Positions 18,490-27,756 of a stretch of DNA of 64,000 bases are shown here, piece after piece. How positions within the stretch are numbered: position 1 is the stretch's first letter; the number at the start of each line of letters is the position of its first letter. The notes beneath the pieces are model-generated. The model had not been told where the DNA came from and searched no databases. It was given only the letters and a program-made list of their open reading frames with translations. The DNA comes from JAVVUJ01 sp964461765 (GTDB taxonomy: Bacteria > Bacillota > Clostridia > Peptostreptococcales > Anaerovoracaceae), in NCBI GenBank assembly GCA_964461765.1, contig CAYWVS010000001.1:1-64000 (forward strand). The letters are read 5' to 3'. A program made the position numbers and the translations under genes.

Positions 18490-18518
18490 ATATTATGTTA
18501 AATTAAACATAAAGTCAA
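18490..18518 (-). promoter_or_regulatory. Promoter and operator of the HTH-ATPase cassette
   Basis: Minus strand: TTGACT (18513-18518), 17-base spacer, TAATAT (18490-18495). An inverted repeat TATGTT-N6-AACATA (18494-18511) fills the spacer and overlaps the -10 box, as expected for autorepression by the HTH protein. The rest of the 18415-18720 gap holds no gene, apart from a short protein-like frame at 18606-18692. Confidence 0.7.
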
Positions 18519-18605
18519 CAAAATATATTTTATTAGATATATTTTGTTCAAAATTTTATAAAGTTATTCATTTATGGGTTAGGCACATAAAAGTTTCCCA
18601 TTTAC

Positions 18606-18692
18606 CTATGTAGAAAAATAAGAACCTACAACGGCTATTACCTTGGTGGAAGGAACTCTTCCTCTATTTTGTAGAGCCCCCAAAAAGACCAA
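18606..18692 (-). pseudogene. Possible transposase or other gene relic
   Basis: A 28-codon open stretch on the minus strand (ending VIAVVGSYFST then stop) reads like protein but has no start signal. It sits at the downstream border of the phosphorothioation operon. It could be the tail of a lost mobile-element gene; I could not identify it. Confidence 0.2.
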
Positions 18693-18720
18693 TTTAGATA
18701 ATAACTTATTGGATTAAACA

Positions 18721-19800
18721 TTAATAATTTTCCCAAAAACCTTTAAGTTTTTTATTTTGATTCATCTTACTTATTTTTTTGATTGCTTTTACTTCGATTT
18801 GTCTTATTCTTTCCCTTGTTACTTTAAAAGTTTGCCCTATAGCCTCTAATGTTTTTTCCTCATTTCCATTAAATCCATACCGAAGATTCAAAATTTTTTC
18901 TTCGTTTGGTTTAAGTCTTTTAAAAATTTGTTCTACGTTATCTGGTAATTGTTTAAAATCAATAAAACCAATCATTTGGTTTTCAAATTCGCCTTTATCA
19001 GTAAAGATACATTCATCCAATTCAAACAATTCCTCCAAGCTAATTTTTTGAATTAATTGATCTATCATTTTTTGTGATAATTTATAATTACAATTAATAA
19101 CTTCTGAAATTTGTCTTATTAAATTAGGACAATATTGATTTTTGTCGCAAGATTCACAATAATGGTTTTCATAAATATCATAAACTATAAACAATTTTTC
19201 TTTATAGTGAAAAGGAAAATATAATAATGTATTTGGCAGGTTCATATTACGCATTATTACTTGCCTTATCCAAAGTGAAGCATGTTGAGAAAAATTATTA
19301 TGTCTACCAAGTTCAAACTTTTCAAGAGCAGTTATTAATCCAAGGCATCCATTTTGTATTGCATCAGCTAGAATTATTCCATACTTTTTATAATGCCATA
19401 ATGCTATCTTCACTACTAAACGTATGTACATTGAAATCAACCGATCTCTTGCATAATCATTACCACCTTGTGCGGAAATGAGAAGATTTTTCCATTCATT
19501 AGGTTGGGGGGGTTTTATCTCCTTGATCTCATTAATAAGTTGTTTCAGAGAATCGTCAATCTCTATAACATCATTATATAATTTTTCGTAATCTGTTCTA
19601 CTTAAGTCATAAAAAACTTGACTATCTTCATAATCATCAGTCTTAATGATAACCCCCATATCTAATAATTTATTACATAAAATATTAATTTCATCTAATG
19701 GTAAATTATTTTCTATTAGTTCATTAAAAACACTTTCCTCTTCGATGTAGCCATGTACTTTATATTTATTATATAATTTTTCAATAATTTTTTGATGCAT
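18721..19800 (-). CDS. RpoD-like sigma-70 factor with region 1.1, last gene of the phosphorothioation operon
   Basis: A 359-residue sigma factor. Residues about 1-55 resemble region 1.1 of primary sigma factors (the segment GYIEEESVFNELIENN and a following GVII). Region 2 spans about 105-190 with LADAIQNGCLGLITALEKFE and NNFSQHASLWIRQ. Region 4 (about 290-350) has LNLRYGFNG and VTRERIRQIEVKAIKKI. Between them lies an insertion with a cysteine cluster, CESCDKNQYC (about 214-223), absent from normal sigma factors and possibly metal-binding. It follows the 175-residue gene by 13 bases. Its promoter targets are unknown; the operon itself or stress genes are candidates. Confidence 0.85.
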   Translation of the reverse strand: MHQKIIEKLYNKYKVHGYIEEESVFNELIENNLPLDEINILCNKLLDMGVIIKTDDYEDSQVFYDLSRTDYEKLYNDVIEIDDSLKQLINEIKEIKPPQPNEWKNLLISAQGGNDYARDRLISMYIRLVVKIALWHYKKYGIILADAIQNGCLGLITALEKFELGRHNNFSQHASLWIRQVIMRNMNLPNTLLYFPFHYKEKLFIVYDIYENHYCESCDKNQYCPNLIRQISEVINCNYKLSQKMIDQLIQKISLEELFELDECIFTDKGEFENQMIGFIDFKQLPDNVEQIFKRLKPNEEKILNLRYGFNGNEEKTLEAIGQTFKVTRERIRQIEVKAIKKISKMNQNKKLKGFWENY

Positions 19801-19813
19801 TTTTACCCTTTAG

Positions 19814-20341
19814 TTAGATTTTCGCCATTCTACATAAATCTAAGATACTTTCCAAAGATATTGTTTGATTATATCGATCATCTATTTCTTCCAAAAAATA
19901 ATATAAATTTCGTAAATAGTCCTCGCTATTCTTTGCTGTTGAAATCAACTTTTCATATAACTTATCTACTCCCCCACGAACATACTGCTCATATAATTCT
20001 TCATCTAATTTTGCCTCCTCGCTTCCATAATACCGAAAAGCTTTATTGACTCTTTCCTCAATACTATTTTCACCATCTTTATCTAGTAGCATAATAAGAC
20101 GATAGTTAAAAAGCAGATCGTCTTTATTCTTCATCAGAATATCTGGAAAAATTTTTGTGTCTTTACCTCCGTCCCTATCTAAATCTGACTTTACTCCATA
20201 AAGAAACCCGACAATTGGTGCAATAAGGTACACATCATAATTTCTTGCAAAGAGCTTATTTCCCATATTGTCAAAATCTGCTGTAAGTTTCATTACCTTT
20301 TCAGCATGAGATCCACGAAATGAATATTCTTTATCAAACAT
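19814..20341 (-). CDS. 175-residue protein of the phosphorothioation operon, unknown family
   Basis: The N-terminus FDKEYSFRGSHAEKVMKL is followed by a mostly helical acidic protein with no motif I can name. It lies four bases after the DndD-like gene, the place where dndE often sits, but the sequence is not clearly DndE. It may be a DndE replacement, or a regulator or accessory of the complex. An ATG with a reasonable ribosome site (GAGGTG) marks the start. Confidence 0.7.
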   Translation of the reverse strand: MFDKEYSFRGSHAEKVMKLTADFDNMGNKLFARNYDVYLIAPIVGFLYGVKSDLDRDGGKDTKIFPDILMKNKDDLLFNYRLIMLLDKDGENSIEERVNKAFRYYGSEEAKLDEELYEQYVRGGVDKLYEKLISTAKNSEDYLRNLYYFLEEIDDRYNQTISLESILDLCRMAKI

Positions 20342-20345
20342 TTTT

Positions 20346-22358
20346 TCACCTCATTATTAAATATGTTTCAAACTCATTCTTTTTATCGAATAAATACCGA
20401 CTTCCAATCTTGTCACTCATATATGTTTCAGCAAGCTCTCCATCTGTATCTTTAATAAAAATTATGACTTGCTCCGCTATCTTTGGCAAGACATCACAGA
20501 CCGTCTTAATCCTCGTTTTATCAAATGCAGACAAAGGGGCATCCATAACTAATGGATACGGCTCTGATACAAGCATTTCATTTTCCGGATTTTTATCCCT
20601 TGCCATTTTTATTACCCCAGCGATAAAAGCAAAAATAACAGATATGCTTTGTGCCGTGGAAGTTTCCACCTCATCTGTATAGCCCTCAAAATCATTAACA
20701 ATTATTTGAATGTTATACTTGTCGTCAATGGTTAATGAAAACCCACCATTATAGATATTGCGGAATATATTATTAATTGACATTTCGAGTTCTGCTCTAG
20801 TTTCAGCCTCCTTTGTCTCGTATAAGCTATTTAGAGAATCGTACATGTATTGTGCATAAGCCTTATAGATTTCAATTCGCTTATTGTTTTCATCTTTAAG
20901 ACTTAATTCACGACGTTCTGTAATCCGGCGTTCTTTTTCTGTTTCACGACTACCCTTGCTCTTATTTAAATAATCACGTTCGTCCTTAAGCTGTCTTATA
21001 CGATGCTCGTATTTCATAAGATCCTTCTGAAGTTCACCAACATTTTCCATATTTTTTAATCTGGATTCTATCAATTTAATTTCATTTTCAAAGGAAGCAA
21101 AGTTTTCTTCAAAATCTCTAATAACACTGTATTTTTCACAAATCTCTCCAAAAAAACTGTCTGTCCCGTTGCTTTTTAGTTGGCACTCACGAACAAATTG
21201 ACCAATCAAAGTACCGATTGACTTAGGTGGTATAAAATCAATTACTTCCTTTAATGCTTTATATGCACTATTACCTGAAAAACTGTCAGTTTCAGGCTCA
21301 ATATGTGTACCGCATAAGCAAGTTCGCCGATTAATTAAAAAATCAATTGTTCTTTTGTGAATATCCGGTATACCTTTATCTAATTTATCAGCTTGCGATA
21401 ACGCCTGCAGGGCATCTTTCATCAATTTTTTTGACATATAGGCTGGACCTCCACTGTTAAAAAGTTTGAGCATTGCGGAGGTACTACTGGATTTTTTAGC
21501 AATTAAATTGCTTAACCTTTGCCTTAACTCTTCTTTTTCTTTGGTTAAAAGCTCACTTTCTGCATTATCTTTAATTTGTATATTTAATTCAGAGCACTTG
21601 TCTTGTGATATAACCTCTTCTTTTTCTATTTCCGCCAATCTAACATCAATTTTTAGAATTTGGCTTTCATATTCTTCAATTTCTTTATTATATTGAGCAA
21701 ATTTAATGTCACTTTTAGAGTCATAATTATCATCATAACTTTTCATAACTGAAGCTCTAGGACCTTTTGCTTTTATATGATCTAATGCTGCAATAAGAGC
21801 ATTAAGACCCAAAAGACCCCTCACAGCCTGTGCAAATTCTTGGCTCTTTCCTTTGCGAATTTCCTTGCTCATATTCCCGATACGTTCACCGTCAAAAAAG
21901 AAGTATTTTGATAATTCTTTAGGCAATATTTCATTCATTCGCCAATCTTTTTCATTTTCACTAACAAATTCTCGTTGTCCATCCTGATTTTTAAAGGCAA
22001 TTTGTAATACAGTATTGTTTGGTGCTTTAAGTTTTCCTGTTCCGTCCTTGGAATACCGCTGCTCTCTAATTATAGTATAGTCAATACCATTATGTACAAG
22101 TGATAGCTCCACACGTACATTCTCTTCGCTAACCGGCATCATTGATCCTGCAGTAGCTTTGTTTAAAACTAATTTGTCTTCAAAATCAGTGGAACCATAC
22201 AAACACCATGTAAATGCTTGTGCAAGAGTGGTCTTTCCTGAGCCATTTTCACCCATAATAATGGTAACATTCTTTTGGGTATCAGTAGAAAAACTAATTG
22301 GTCCTTGCTCACCCTTGAATTGGCGGAAGTCTTTAAACTTAATAGATTTCAGTAACAT
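20346..22358 (-). CDS. DndD-like SMC/SbcC-type ATPase
   Basis: A 670-residue ATPase with Walker A GENGSGKTT at 36-44, the DndD-type motif KYFFFDGERI (about 155), two long coiled coils (about 210-270 and 420-510) separated by a segment with CLCG, an ABC signature region SISVIFAFIAGV and Walker B YPLVMDAPLSAFD. In Dnd systems DndD supplies ATP hydrolysis and probably nicking during sulfur insertion with DndC and DndE. The GAGGAAG ribosome site lies inside the end of the preceding 59-residue gene, so translation is coupled. Confidence 0.88.
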   Translation of the reverse strand: MLLKSIKFKDFRQFKGEQGPISFSTDTQKNVTIIMGENGSGKTTLAQAFTWCLYGSTDFEDKLVLNKATAGSMMPVSEENVRVELSLVHNGIDYTIIREQRYSKDGTGKLKAPNNTVLQIAFKNQDGQREFVSENEKDWRMNEILPKELSKYFFFDGERIGNMSKEIRKGKSQEFAQAVRGLLGLNALIAALDHIKAKGPRASVMKSYDDNYDSKSDIKFAQYNKEIEEYESQILKIDVRLAEIEKEEVISQDKCSELNIQIKDNAESELLTKEKEELRQRLSNLIAKKSSSTSAMLKLFNSGGPAYMSKKLMKDALQALSQADKLDKGIPDIHKRTIDFLINRRTCLCGTHIEPETDSFSGNSAYKALKEVIDFIPPKSIGTLIGQFVRECQLKSNGTDSFFGEICEKYSVIRDFEENFASFENEIKLIESRLKNMENVGELQKDLMKYEHRIRQLKDERDYLNKSKGSRETEKERRITERRELSLKDENNKRIEIYKAYAQYMYDSLNSLYETKEAETRAELEMSINNIFRNIYNGGFSLTIDDKYNIQIIVNDFEGYTDEVETSTAQSISVIFAFIAGVIKMARDKNPENEMLVSEPYPLVMDAPLSAFDKTRIKTVCDVLPKIAEQVIIFIKDTDGELAETYMSDKIGSRYLFDKKNEFETYLIMR

Positions 22359-22528
22359 TTCACTTCCTCCTCAATCATTTTTTTAATCATGTTAATCATT
22401 TGACCGTCATTTTTTTCTTTTGTCTTGATATTTGTAGCTTCTCGCATAATAAGTCTTTTTAGAATTTTGTCAGCTTTTTCTGTATTAATTTCAATGCCAT
22501 TAACTAGAACTATTTTTTCATTGTTCAT
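22349..22528 (-). CDS. 59-residue protein between helicase and DndD-like genes
   Basis: A very small charged protein starting MNNEKIVLVNGIEINTEKAD, rich in Lys and Glu. The ATG has a strong AAGGAGG nine bases before it, located in the end of the helicase gene; the frame overlaps the helicase stop by about ten bases and the DndD start by ten. This tight packing argues that it is real. It occupies the usual DndE place but is half the length of DndE and lacks clear resemblance. Confidence 0.7.
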   Translation of the reverse strand: MNNEKIVLVNGIEINTEKADKILKRLIMREATNIKTKEKNDGQMINMIKKMIEEEVKCY

Positions 22529-24698
22529 AACCAAAATCCTCCTTAAAAGTAATACTACTTTCTTTTATGTGGTAGGCCTCTTTGATTTCATCAATAATTG
22601 ATTCAGCTTCTGCCATATTCATGGAAATACTGGCAAACTCTTGTGCACGAAATATCTCGTTTCTAACAAGAGAAATGTCTCTGCTCATTTGCATTTCTGT
22701 CAATGAATGAACATGGTCAAGTGGTCTTGGTAGAATTATGAAATCATAGATTATGGCAAAATCCTTGCCTTCAGCCAATCGCAAAACACGACCTCTACGT
22801 TGAATATACTCTTTTGGATTTGTGGTGCTTGCTAAAATAAATGCTAATTTGATTTTAGGAATATTCACACCCTCATCTAAGCATTTAATCGCAATAAGAG
22901 CTTGCAAGTTATCTCCAACTGCAAACTCATGCTTTAAAAGCTCACGTTCAGGCATATCTTCCTTGGATGTAAACTGAGACACTTTCATATTTAGTTTATT
23001 TCCTAATAAATTAGTGACAACATCAATTTGACGTAAATCTTCAGAATCAATATTGGAATATTCTTGATTTTCTGCAAGAAGGGTAGTTGCACCACAGTAA
23101 ACTAGAATATGAGTTTCATTTCTATAAGGTAAGATACACTCATGTAGCTTAATAATTTTGTCCTCGGCTCCAGCTACAAGCCTTGCCCTATTGAGTGCTA
23201 AAATTTTTCCTTTTTCGCTTAGTCTGACCTTACCATTTTTCCCTTTTATAATACATTTCCCGATTTCAAGAGAAAGTTGGGTATATTTAGATAACTCCGT
23301 ATCGTTCAGAGTAGTTATGATTGGATAATATTTATAATTTGTAAGCTTCTTTTCTTCTATGGCACGATCAAGAGGGTATTCAATACATTTTTGGCCAAAG
23401 TATTCATATAGCTTTGCCGTACCTTCCTCATCGTTATGCCTATTTAATGTGGCAGACAGGGCAAGCCGATAAGAAAACTTATTTGTTAAGGTCTTGCTTA
23501 GATAAGTAGCACCAAAATTATGGGCTTCATCCACAATAAGCAAAGCATTACCCTTTATTTTTTCTACTTGTTCTTGTACATAAGCAGAAGCAAAGGTGGC
23601 ATTAGTACTGATAAAACAGAAAAATTCTTTATTTTTAACCCTCAGTTTTTGGTCAAGTACGGCATTCTCAAGAAGTCTTTTCCAATTCTTCTGAGTAGAT
23701 GCACTGTACCCTATAATGGGTTGCATTCCAAATGCAACAATATCCTCTACCCATTGTTCAACCAAATGTTGGTAAGGGCAAACAATAAATATCGCTAGTT
23801 CACCCAATAACTTTTCAGTTAGCCTTATTGCCGCCCCAAGCCCTGTGTAGGTCTTTCCAGTTCCTGTTGCCATATCAAATATGCCACGATAATCTTGTCT
23901 TTCCCACTCATCAATTGCTTTTTCTTGATAATCATGAAGTTTAATATTCTTAGGAATTACCATAACGCTTCCCTTGGTTCCCCGTGCGCCTAATTCCTCA
24001 TATTCCATAAGGTCAATATCAAAATCAGGCATAGCGTTCCTGTATTTTTTAATGATTTGATCTTTTAAAATTGAGAAGTTTATGGTTTCAATATTGGGTT
24101 CGTAGTTATTCCAGATAGAAGTAAAAGCATTTTCTTTTGCCACTACTCTTTCCTCATCATTCCAAGAACAGAACACATCTATAGTCTCATAATTTAATGA
24201 CATTGCTGTAGCTGACTCATTCATCGAACCGGAAAAAGCTACCCTGTTACCATCGGTGTCAAGGATAATTCCCATCTTCTCATGATACATCCCAAGCTTT
24301 CCCTTTTGCTCCGTTAAAGCTATCTTTATATCTAAAGTGCCATCAGCAATAAGATTTGCTAACAGGTTAAGCCGTTTTTTATCAAATTCCGTTGTAGGTT
24401 CTAAAAGTTCACGAAATAATGCATTTTCTATGATCTTTTCTCTCAACTCATAGCCTTTTCTTATTGCTACAACATCCTCTTCAGAGAGGTAAGGTGAGGC
24501 AACAAGCTGAATTGTACCCCCATTTTGGATAAGCCTTGCAATGCCTTTTGAAATTTCAATTAAAACAGAAGATGAAAAAAATCCAACTGCCCTTTTGTAG
24601 GAGACAGCTTGTCCCAGTAAGGGTATGTAGAAGTCCTTTGCTACATTGTCGACCAAGGATCGGTATTCTTTTTTAATTTCTACGTCTTTAAGGCTCAT
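22518..24698 (-). CDS. SF2 helicase with N-terminal phospholipase-D domain
   Basis: About 726 residues. The N-terminal part (to about 200) is PLD-like, with one HxK motif (HEKMG, about 139-143) and FSGSMNES. Helicase motifs follow: Walker A ATGTGKT (about 277-283), the DEAH box in LIVDEAHNFG, LALSATLNRH and QRRGRVLR of motif VI. PLD-helicase fusions are frequent in defence systems and could remove or cut unmodified DNA. This is the likely effector or translocating part of the phosphorothioation system. An 86-base gap lies upstream, the largest in the operon. AGGTGG precedes the chosen ATG; an in-frame GTG lies 12 bases earlier. Confidence 0.88.
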   Translation of the reverse strand: MSLKDVEIKKEYRSLVDNVAKDFYIPLLGQAVSYKRAVGFFSSSVLIEISKGIARLIQNGGTIQLVASPYLSEEDVVAIRKGYELREKIIENALFRELLEPTTEFDKKRLNLLANLIADGTLDIKIALTEQKGKLGMYHEKMGIILDTDGNRVAFSGSMNESATAMSLNYETIDVFCSWNDEERVVAKENAFTSIWNNYEPNIETINFSILKDQIIKKYRNAMPDFDIDLMEYEELGARGTKGSVMVIPKNIKLHDYQEKAIDEWERQDYRGIFDMATGTGKTYTGLGAAIRLTEKLLGELAIFIVCPYQHLVEQWVEDIVAFGMQPIIGYSASTQKNWKRLLENAVLDQKLRVKNKEFFCFISTNATFASAYVQEQVEKIKGNALLIVDEAHNFGATYLSKTLTNKFSYRLALSATLNRHNDEEGTAKLYEYFGQKCIEYPLDRAIEEKKLTNYKYYPIITTLNDTELSKYTQLSLEIGKCIIKGKNGKVRLSEKGKILALNRARLVAGAEDKIIKLHECILPYRNETHILVYCGATTLLAENQEYSNIDSEDLRQIDVVTNLLGNKLNMKVSQFTSKEDMPERELLKHEFAVGDNLQALIAIKCLDEGVNIPKIKLAFILASTTNPKEYIQRRGRVLRLAEGKDFAIIYDFIILPRPLDHVHSLTEMQMSRDISLVRNEIFRAQEFASISMNMAEAESIIDEIKEAYHIKESSITFKEDFGYEQ

Positions 24699-24796
24699 TT
24701 TTATCACCACCTATATACTTTTTCACCCTTCCAATTTTGGAATATTTTTGTTATAGAAAGTAAAAATTTTTTTAACAAAACTATGTACTTAATTTG

Positions 24797-25942
24797 TTAG
24801 CTATTTTCTTTTATATATCGTAAAACATTTATCAATTTTACAAAGTCTTCATTATCATTAAAGTAGCCTACGCTAAATCTTACCGTCCCGGCAGGAAAAG
24901 TATTTAAAAACTTATGGGCATAAGGTGAACAATGGAGCGCTGTCCGTACTGCTATATCCTGCTCACTAAGTATCTGCCCGATGCTGTCACTACTGTATCC
25001 ATCAAACAAACATGAAACAACACCAATATTGTTTTCTAAACTTTGACCGATGACCTTAATATTATCAAATTCGCATAAAGCATCTAAGAGCCGTGAATGG
25101 TTTTCCTTTTCCCTTTGGTAAATGCTTCCTAATCCTATTTTATTTATCCATTTCAAAGCCGCATTTAGACCGGCAATCGCCATAATATTAAGACTTGCCA
25201 CCTCATACAATTCAGGAATTGTTTGTGGCAATTCTTGATTTGCCGAGTCTATTCCTGTACCGCCAAATATAAGAGGTTTCGGTCTAATATCACCGCTGCA
25301 AATAAATCCTGCTACCCCTATCGGTGCATATAAGGTTTTGTGTCCGGCGAACACAGCAAAATCATAAATATTACTGCTTAAATCGGTATCAATAAGTCCT
25401 GCTGTCTGTGCCATATCAATAATATTAATAGCATTGTAGGACTTTGATAATTCACATATTTCTTTAATCGGAGCGACAACACCGCAAACATTGCTTGCGT
25501 GGCTGATAACAACAATATTAGGCTTGTCCTCAGCAAACTGATACTTTATCTTTTCAAGGTCGTATGTAAGCGTTGCCTTGTCAACCGCTAATGTGCGGAT
25601 ATTCAATTTGTAAACACCTTGCAGATGGTGTATCACCCTTGTTACTGCATTATGCTCAAAGGGGGATAGGTAAATGGTGTAGTTGTCCGCCATTTCAATC
25701 CCACGCAGGATAATGTTAAGTGCTTCGGTAGCAGTATGCGTGAACACAACTTTTTTTGCAAAACAATGAAACAAGTTGAGCAGAAGCTCTCTCGTTTCGC
25801 TGACTAACTTGCTTGCAGTATGTGCTTGTTTATGTTGTCCTCGCCCGACATTTACACCATACTCACGATAGAATTTATCTGTAAAAGTGTAAACGGCTTC
25901 GGGCTTCGGGTATGTTGTTGCGGCGTTATCAAAGTATGGCAT
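24797..25942 (-). CDS. Cysteine desulfurase, DndA-like
   Basis: About 381 residues, class V aminotransferase fold. The PLP lysine is in FAGHKTLYAP (about Lys202) and the catalytic Cys in TALHCSPYAHKFL (about Cys338), with the C-terminal AGTVRFSVGYFN segment. It takes sulfur from L-cysteine as a protein persulfide; in Dnd systems DndA passes this to DndC. The position inside the operon makes that role likely. The loop around Cys resembles SufS/Csd more than IscS. The ATG at 25942 follows AAGGTG; a GTG nine bases earlier is possible. Confidence 0.88.
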   Translation of the reverse strand: MPYFDNAATTYPKPEAVYTFTDKFYREYGVNVGRGQHKQAHTASKLVSETRELLLNLFHCFAKKVVFTHTATEALNIILRGIEMADNYTIYLSPFEHNAVTRVIHHLQGVYKLNIRTLAVDKATLTYDLEKIKYQFAEDKPNIVVISHASNVCGVVAPIKEICELSKSYNAINIIDMAQTAGLIDTDLSSNIYDFAVFAGHKTLYAPIGVAGFICSGDIRPKPLIFGGTGIDSANQELPQTIPELYEVASLNIMAIAGLNAALKWINKIGLGSIYQREKENHSRLLDALCEFDNIKVIGQSLENNIGVVSCLFDGYSSDSIGQILSEQDIAVRTALHCSPYAHKFLNTFPAGTVRFSVGYFNDNEDFVKLINVLRYIKENS

Positions 25943-25952
25943 TACGTTCACC

Positions 25953-27215
25953 TTATTTCAAAATATGATTGTCTAAATATTCACTTAAAATAGTTTCTCT
26001 ATCAGCCTGTAGCAACCCTTGCAAGTCTGTCAATAAATTTTCTATTTGCTTTGGTTGCAATAAATCCTTATCAATACAATAAATTAATAAACTTTCTACG
26101 GTTTTGCCGTTTGTTGTAATCATTGTTTTCTTGACAGGATTCCATAAAACATTTCTCCACATGGATGTATCCAACTCTAATGGCAATTTTTCCAGTGCTT
26201 CAAATGTTCTTTCAAAGGTACAATCCCAAGAATTTTTTAAAAAAATGATAATCTTTATTATTGCTAATAAGGCAGTTGGTCTAAAAAATAATGAGCCACC
26301 TTGCTTATTTCTATATATGCTACTATTGGGAATTTCTTGGTTTTTATACTCACGAAGAACAGGAAAAAAGTCTGATAGTTGTGTCCAAAAATCATTACAC
26401 AAGTAATTAAATGCCAATATTTCAGAGTCACTAGGCCTAAAACGAATATAAGAATCTATTTTTTTTGTACCAACAGCTTTTTTACCATCCTGATTACAAA
26501 TATCTTTATCTTTAATGAACATAGAGAGTAGTTCTCTATTGCATTCGTACAATGTAATAATAGTAGTAAATTCATTATTTCTTTCTGATATAGCTTTATT
26601 TTTTGAGTCAAGTATTCTTTTGTTTGCAAAGAAAGCATTATTATCTATTAGTTCTCTACAAGCCATAGCTATTGAATCATCTTCATCAAGGGCAATAATA
26701 TCACGCAGAGAAACAGGCTTCGCATATCTATTTAGTGTGCTAAACATTCTTCTTGCTCTTTGCATACCCTCATCATCTTTCTTATGCCCAATAAAAATAA
26801 CTGGTATCTTTTCATTGAATAAATCAGGGCTATCTAACAAAACCTTTTTAATACCCTCAACCCTATGCTGCCCATCAACGGGAAATATTTTTTCATTGCC
26901 TGTTAATTCAAGAACGCCTAAATCAAAAAATTCTTCGTCATTATCATATTCCAGCCGTATTTCATTCCATTGTGGGTCACCATCATAAACAGCCAAAACC
27001 AATGCATTAAAAAACCGTTCTTCTTGTTGTACGATATAATCAGCAATATTTTTGTAATTATCAGTTATTGTGCGTTGTAACATTTCTCGTAGTAAAATTG
27101 ATTTATGCAATTCATCATCAACTTTTTTAACATTTTCAGCAACTTGCTTAAATGTAAGTGTTGAAATATAATAAACCCAAATTCCAATTTTTGCCCTAAT
27201 TGCAGGAATTTTCAT
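25953..27215 (-). CDS. DGQHR-domain protein, DndB-like
   Basis: A 420-residue protein with the motif DGQHR at 114-118 in the context FPVDGQHRVEGIKK, and the following PVIFI and FSTLNRYAKPVS segments known from DndB and related ParB-like DGQHR proteins. DndB is the regulator of the phosphorothioation operon and can bind its promoter. Such a role here would fit the palindrome in the operon promoter, though an HTH protein elsewhere is equally possible. It lies 13 bases after the GIY-YIG gene. Confidence 0.85.
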   Translation of the reverse strand: MKIPAIRAKIGIWVYYISTLTFKQVAENVKKVDDELHKSILLREMLQRTITDNYKNIADYIVQQEERFFNALVLAVYDGDPQWNEIRLEYDNDEEFFDLGVLELTGNEKIFPVDGQHRVEGIKKVLLDSPDLFNEKIPVIFIGHKKDDEGMQRARRMFSTLNRYAKPVSLRDIIALDEDDSIAMACRELIDNNAFFANKRILDSKNKAISERNNEFTTIITLYECNRELLSMFIKDKDICNQDGKKAVGTKKIDSYIRFRPSDSEILAFNYLCNDFWTQLSDFFPVLREYKNQEIPNSSIYRNKQGGSLFFRPTALLAIIKIIIFLKNSWDCTFERTFEALEKLPLELDTSMWRNVLWNPVKKTMITTNGKTVESLLIYCIDKDLLQPKQIENLLTDLQGLLQADRETILSEYLDNHILK

Positions 27216-27228
27216 AAATAGTTCTCCT

Positions 27229-27744
27229 TTACATAAATGCTTGCTTAACAGCAGCTCTTGTTATACTTCTTGGATACTTGTCATTGCAAGGAGGCAATAT
27301 TGCTTCAATCAACTCTTCTTCCAATTTATTTATTATATTATTGTCGGTCAATGGTAAATACCTAATATATAAGTTTTTACCCCAAGATTCTTTCATTGCA
27401 AATATTTTAGGACGTGTATCATTTAGATATTCACAACATCTTTTTTTCAAGTTCTGTGATGCTGTATTTTGCGCTCGCCCAATATACAAAATATATAAAT
27501 GGGTGTTAGGGACAATTTCAGGCTTTACGATAAAGATATAAATTCCACCTTTATCGTCGGGTAAGTTTTGCATACTATTGTCTAAATTGTTACAAGTGTT
27601 GTCTAAAAACTTAACTTCATTCCAAGCACTATTAGCTACAATTCGCATATTTACGTCAATTTTTTCCCAAGAATCATCGGGGTTAAGAATGAATGTTAAT
27701 TTTCTATCTTTTATCTTGCGGCACATATCAATTACTTTATCCAA
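27229..27744 (-). CDS. GIY-YIG nuclease-like protein
   Basis: A 171-residue protein. The pair GIYIFI (GIY at 67-69) and LYIGRAQ (YIG at 87-89) is followed by Arg102, a Glu in LEEELIEAI (about 143-146) and Asn154, the expected order of GIY-YIG catalytic residues. The 65-residue N-terminal extension is unassigned. It is tightly packed (12-13 bases on each side) between the large ATPase and the DGQHR gene, so it belongs to the operon. A DNA-cutting restriction role or sensing of modification is plausible; neither can be told from sequence. Confidence 0.75.
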   Translation of the reverse strand: MDKVIDMCRKIKDRKLTFILNPDDSWEKIDVNMRIVANSAWNEVKFLDNTCNNLDNSMQNLPDDKGGIYIFIVKPEIVPNTHLYILYIGRAQNTASQNLKKRCCEYLNDTRPKIFAMKESWGKNLYIRYLPLTDNNIINKLEEELIEAILPPCNDKYPRSITRAAVKQAFM

Positions 27745-27756
27745 TGATTACACCCC

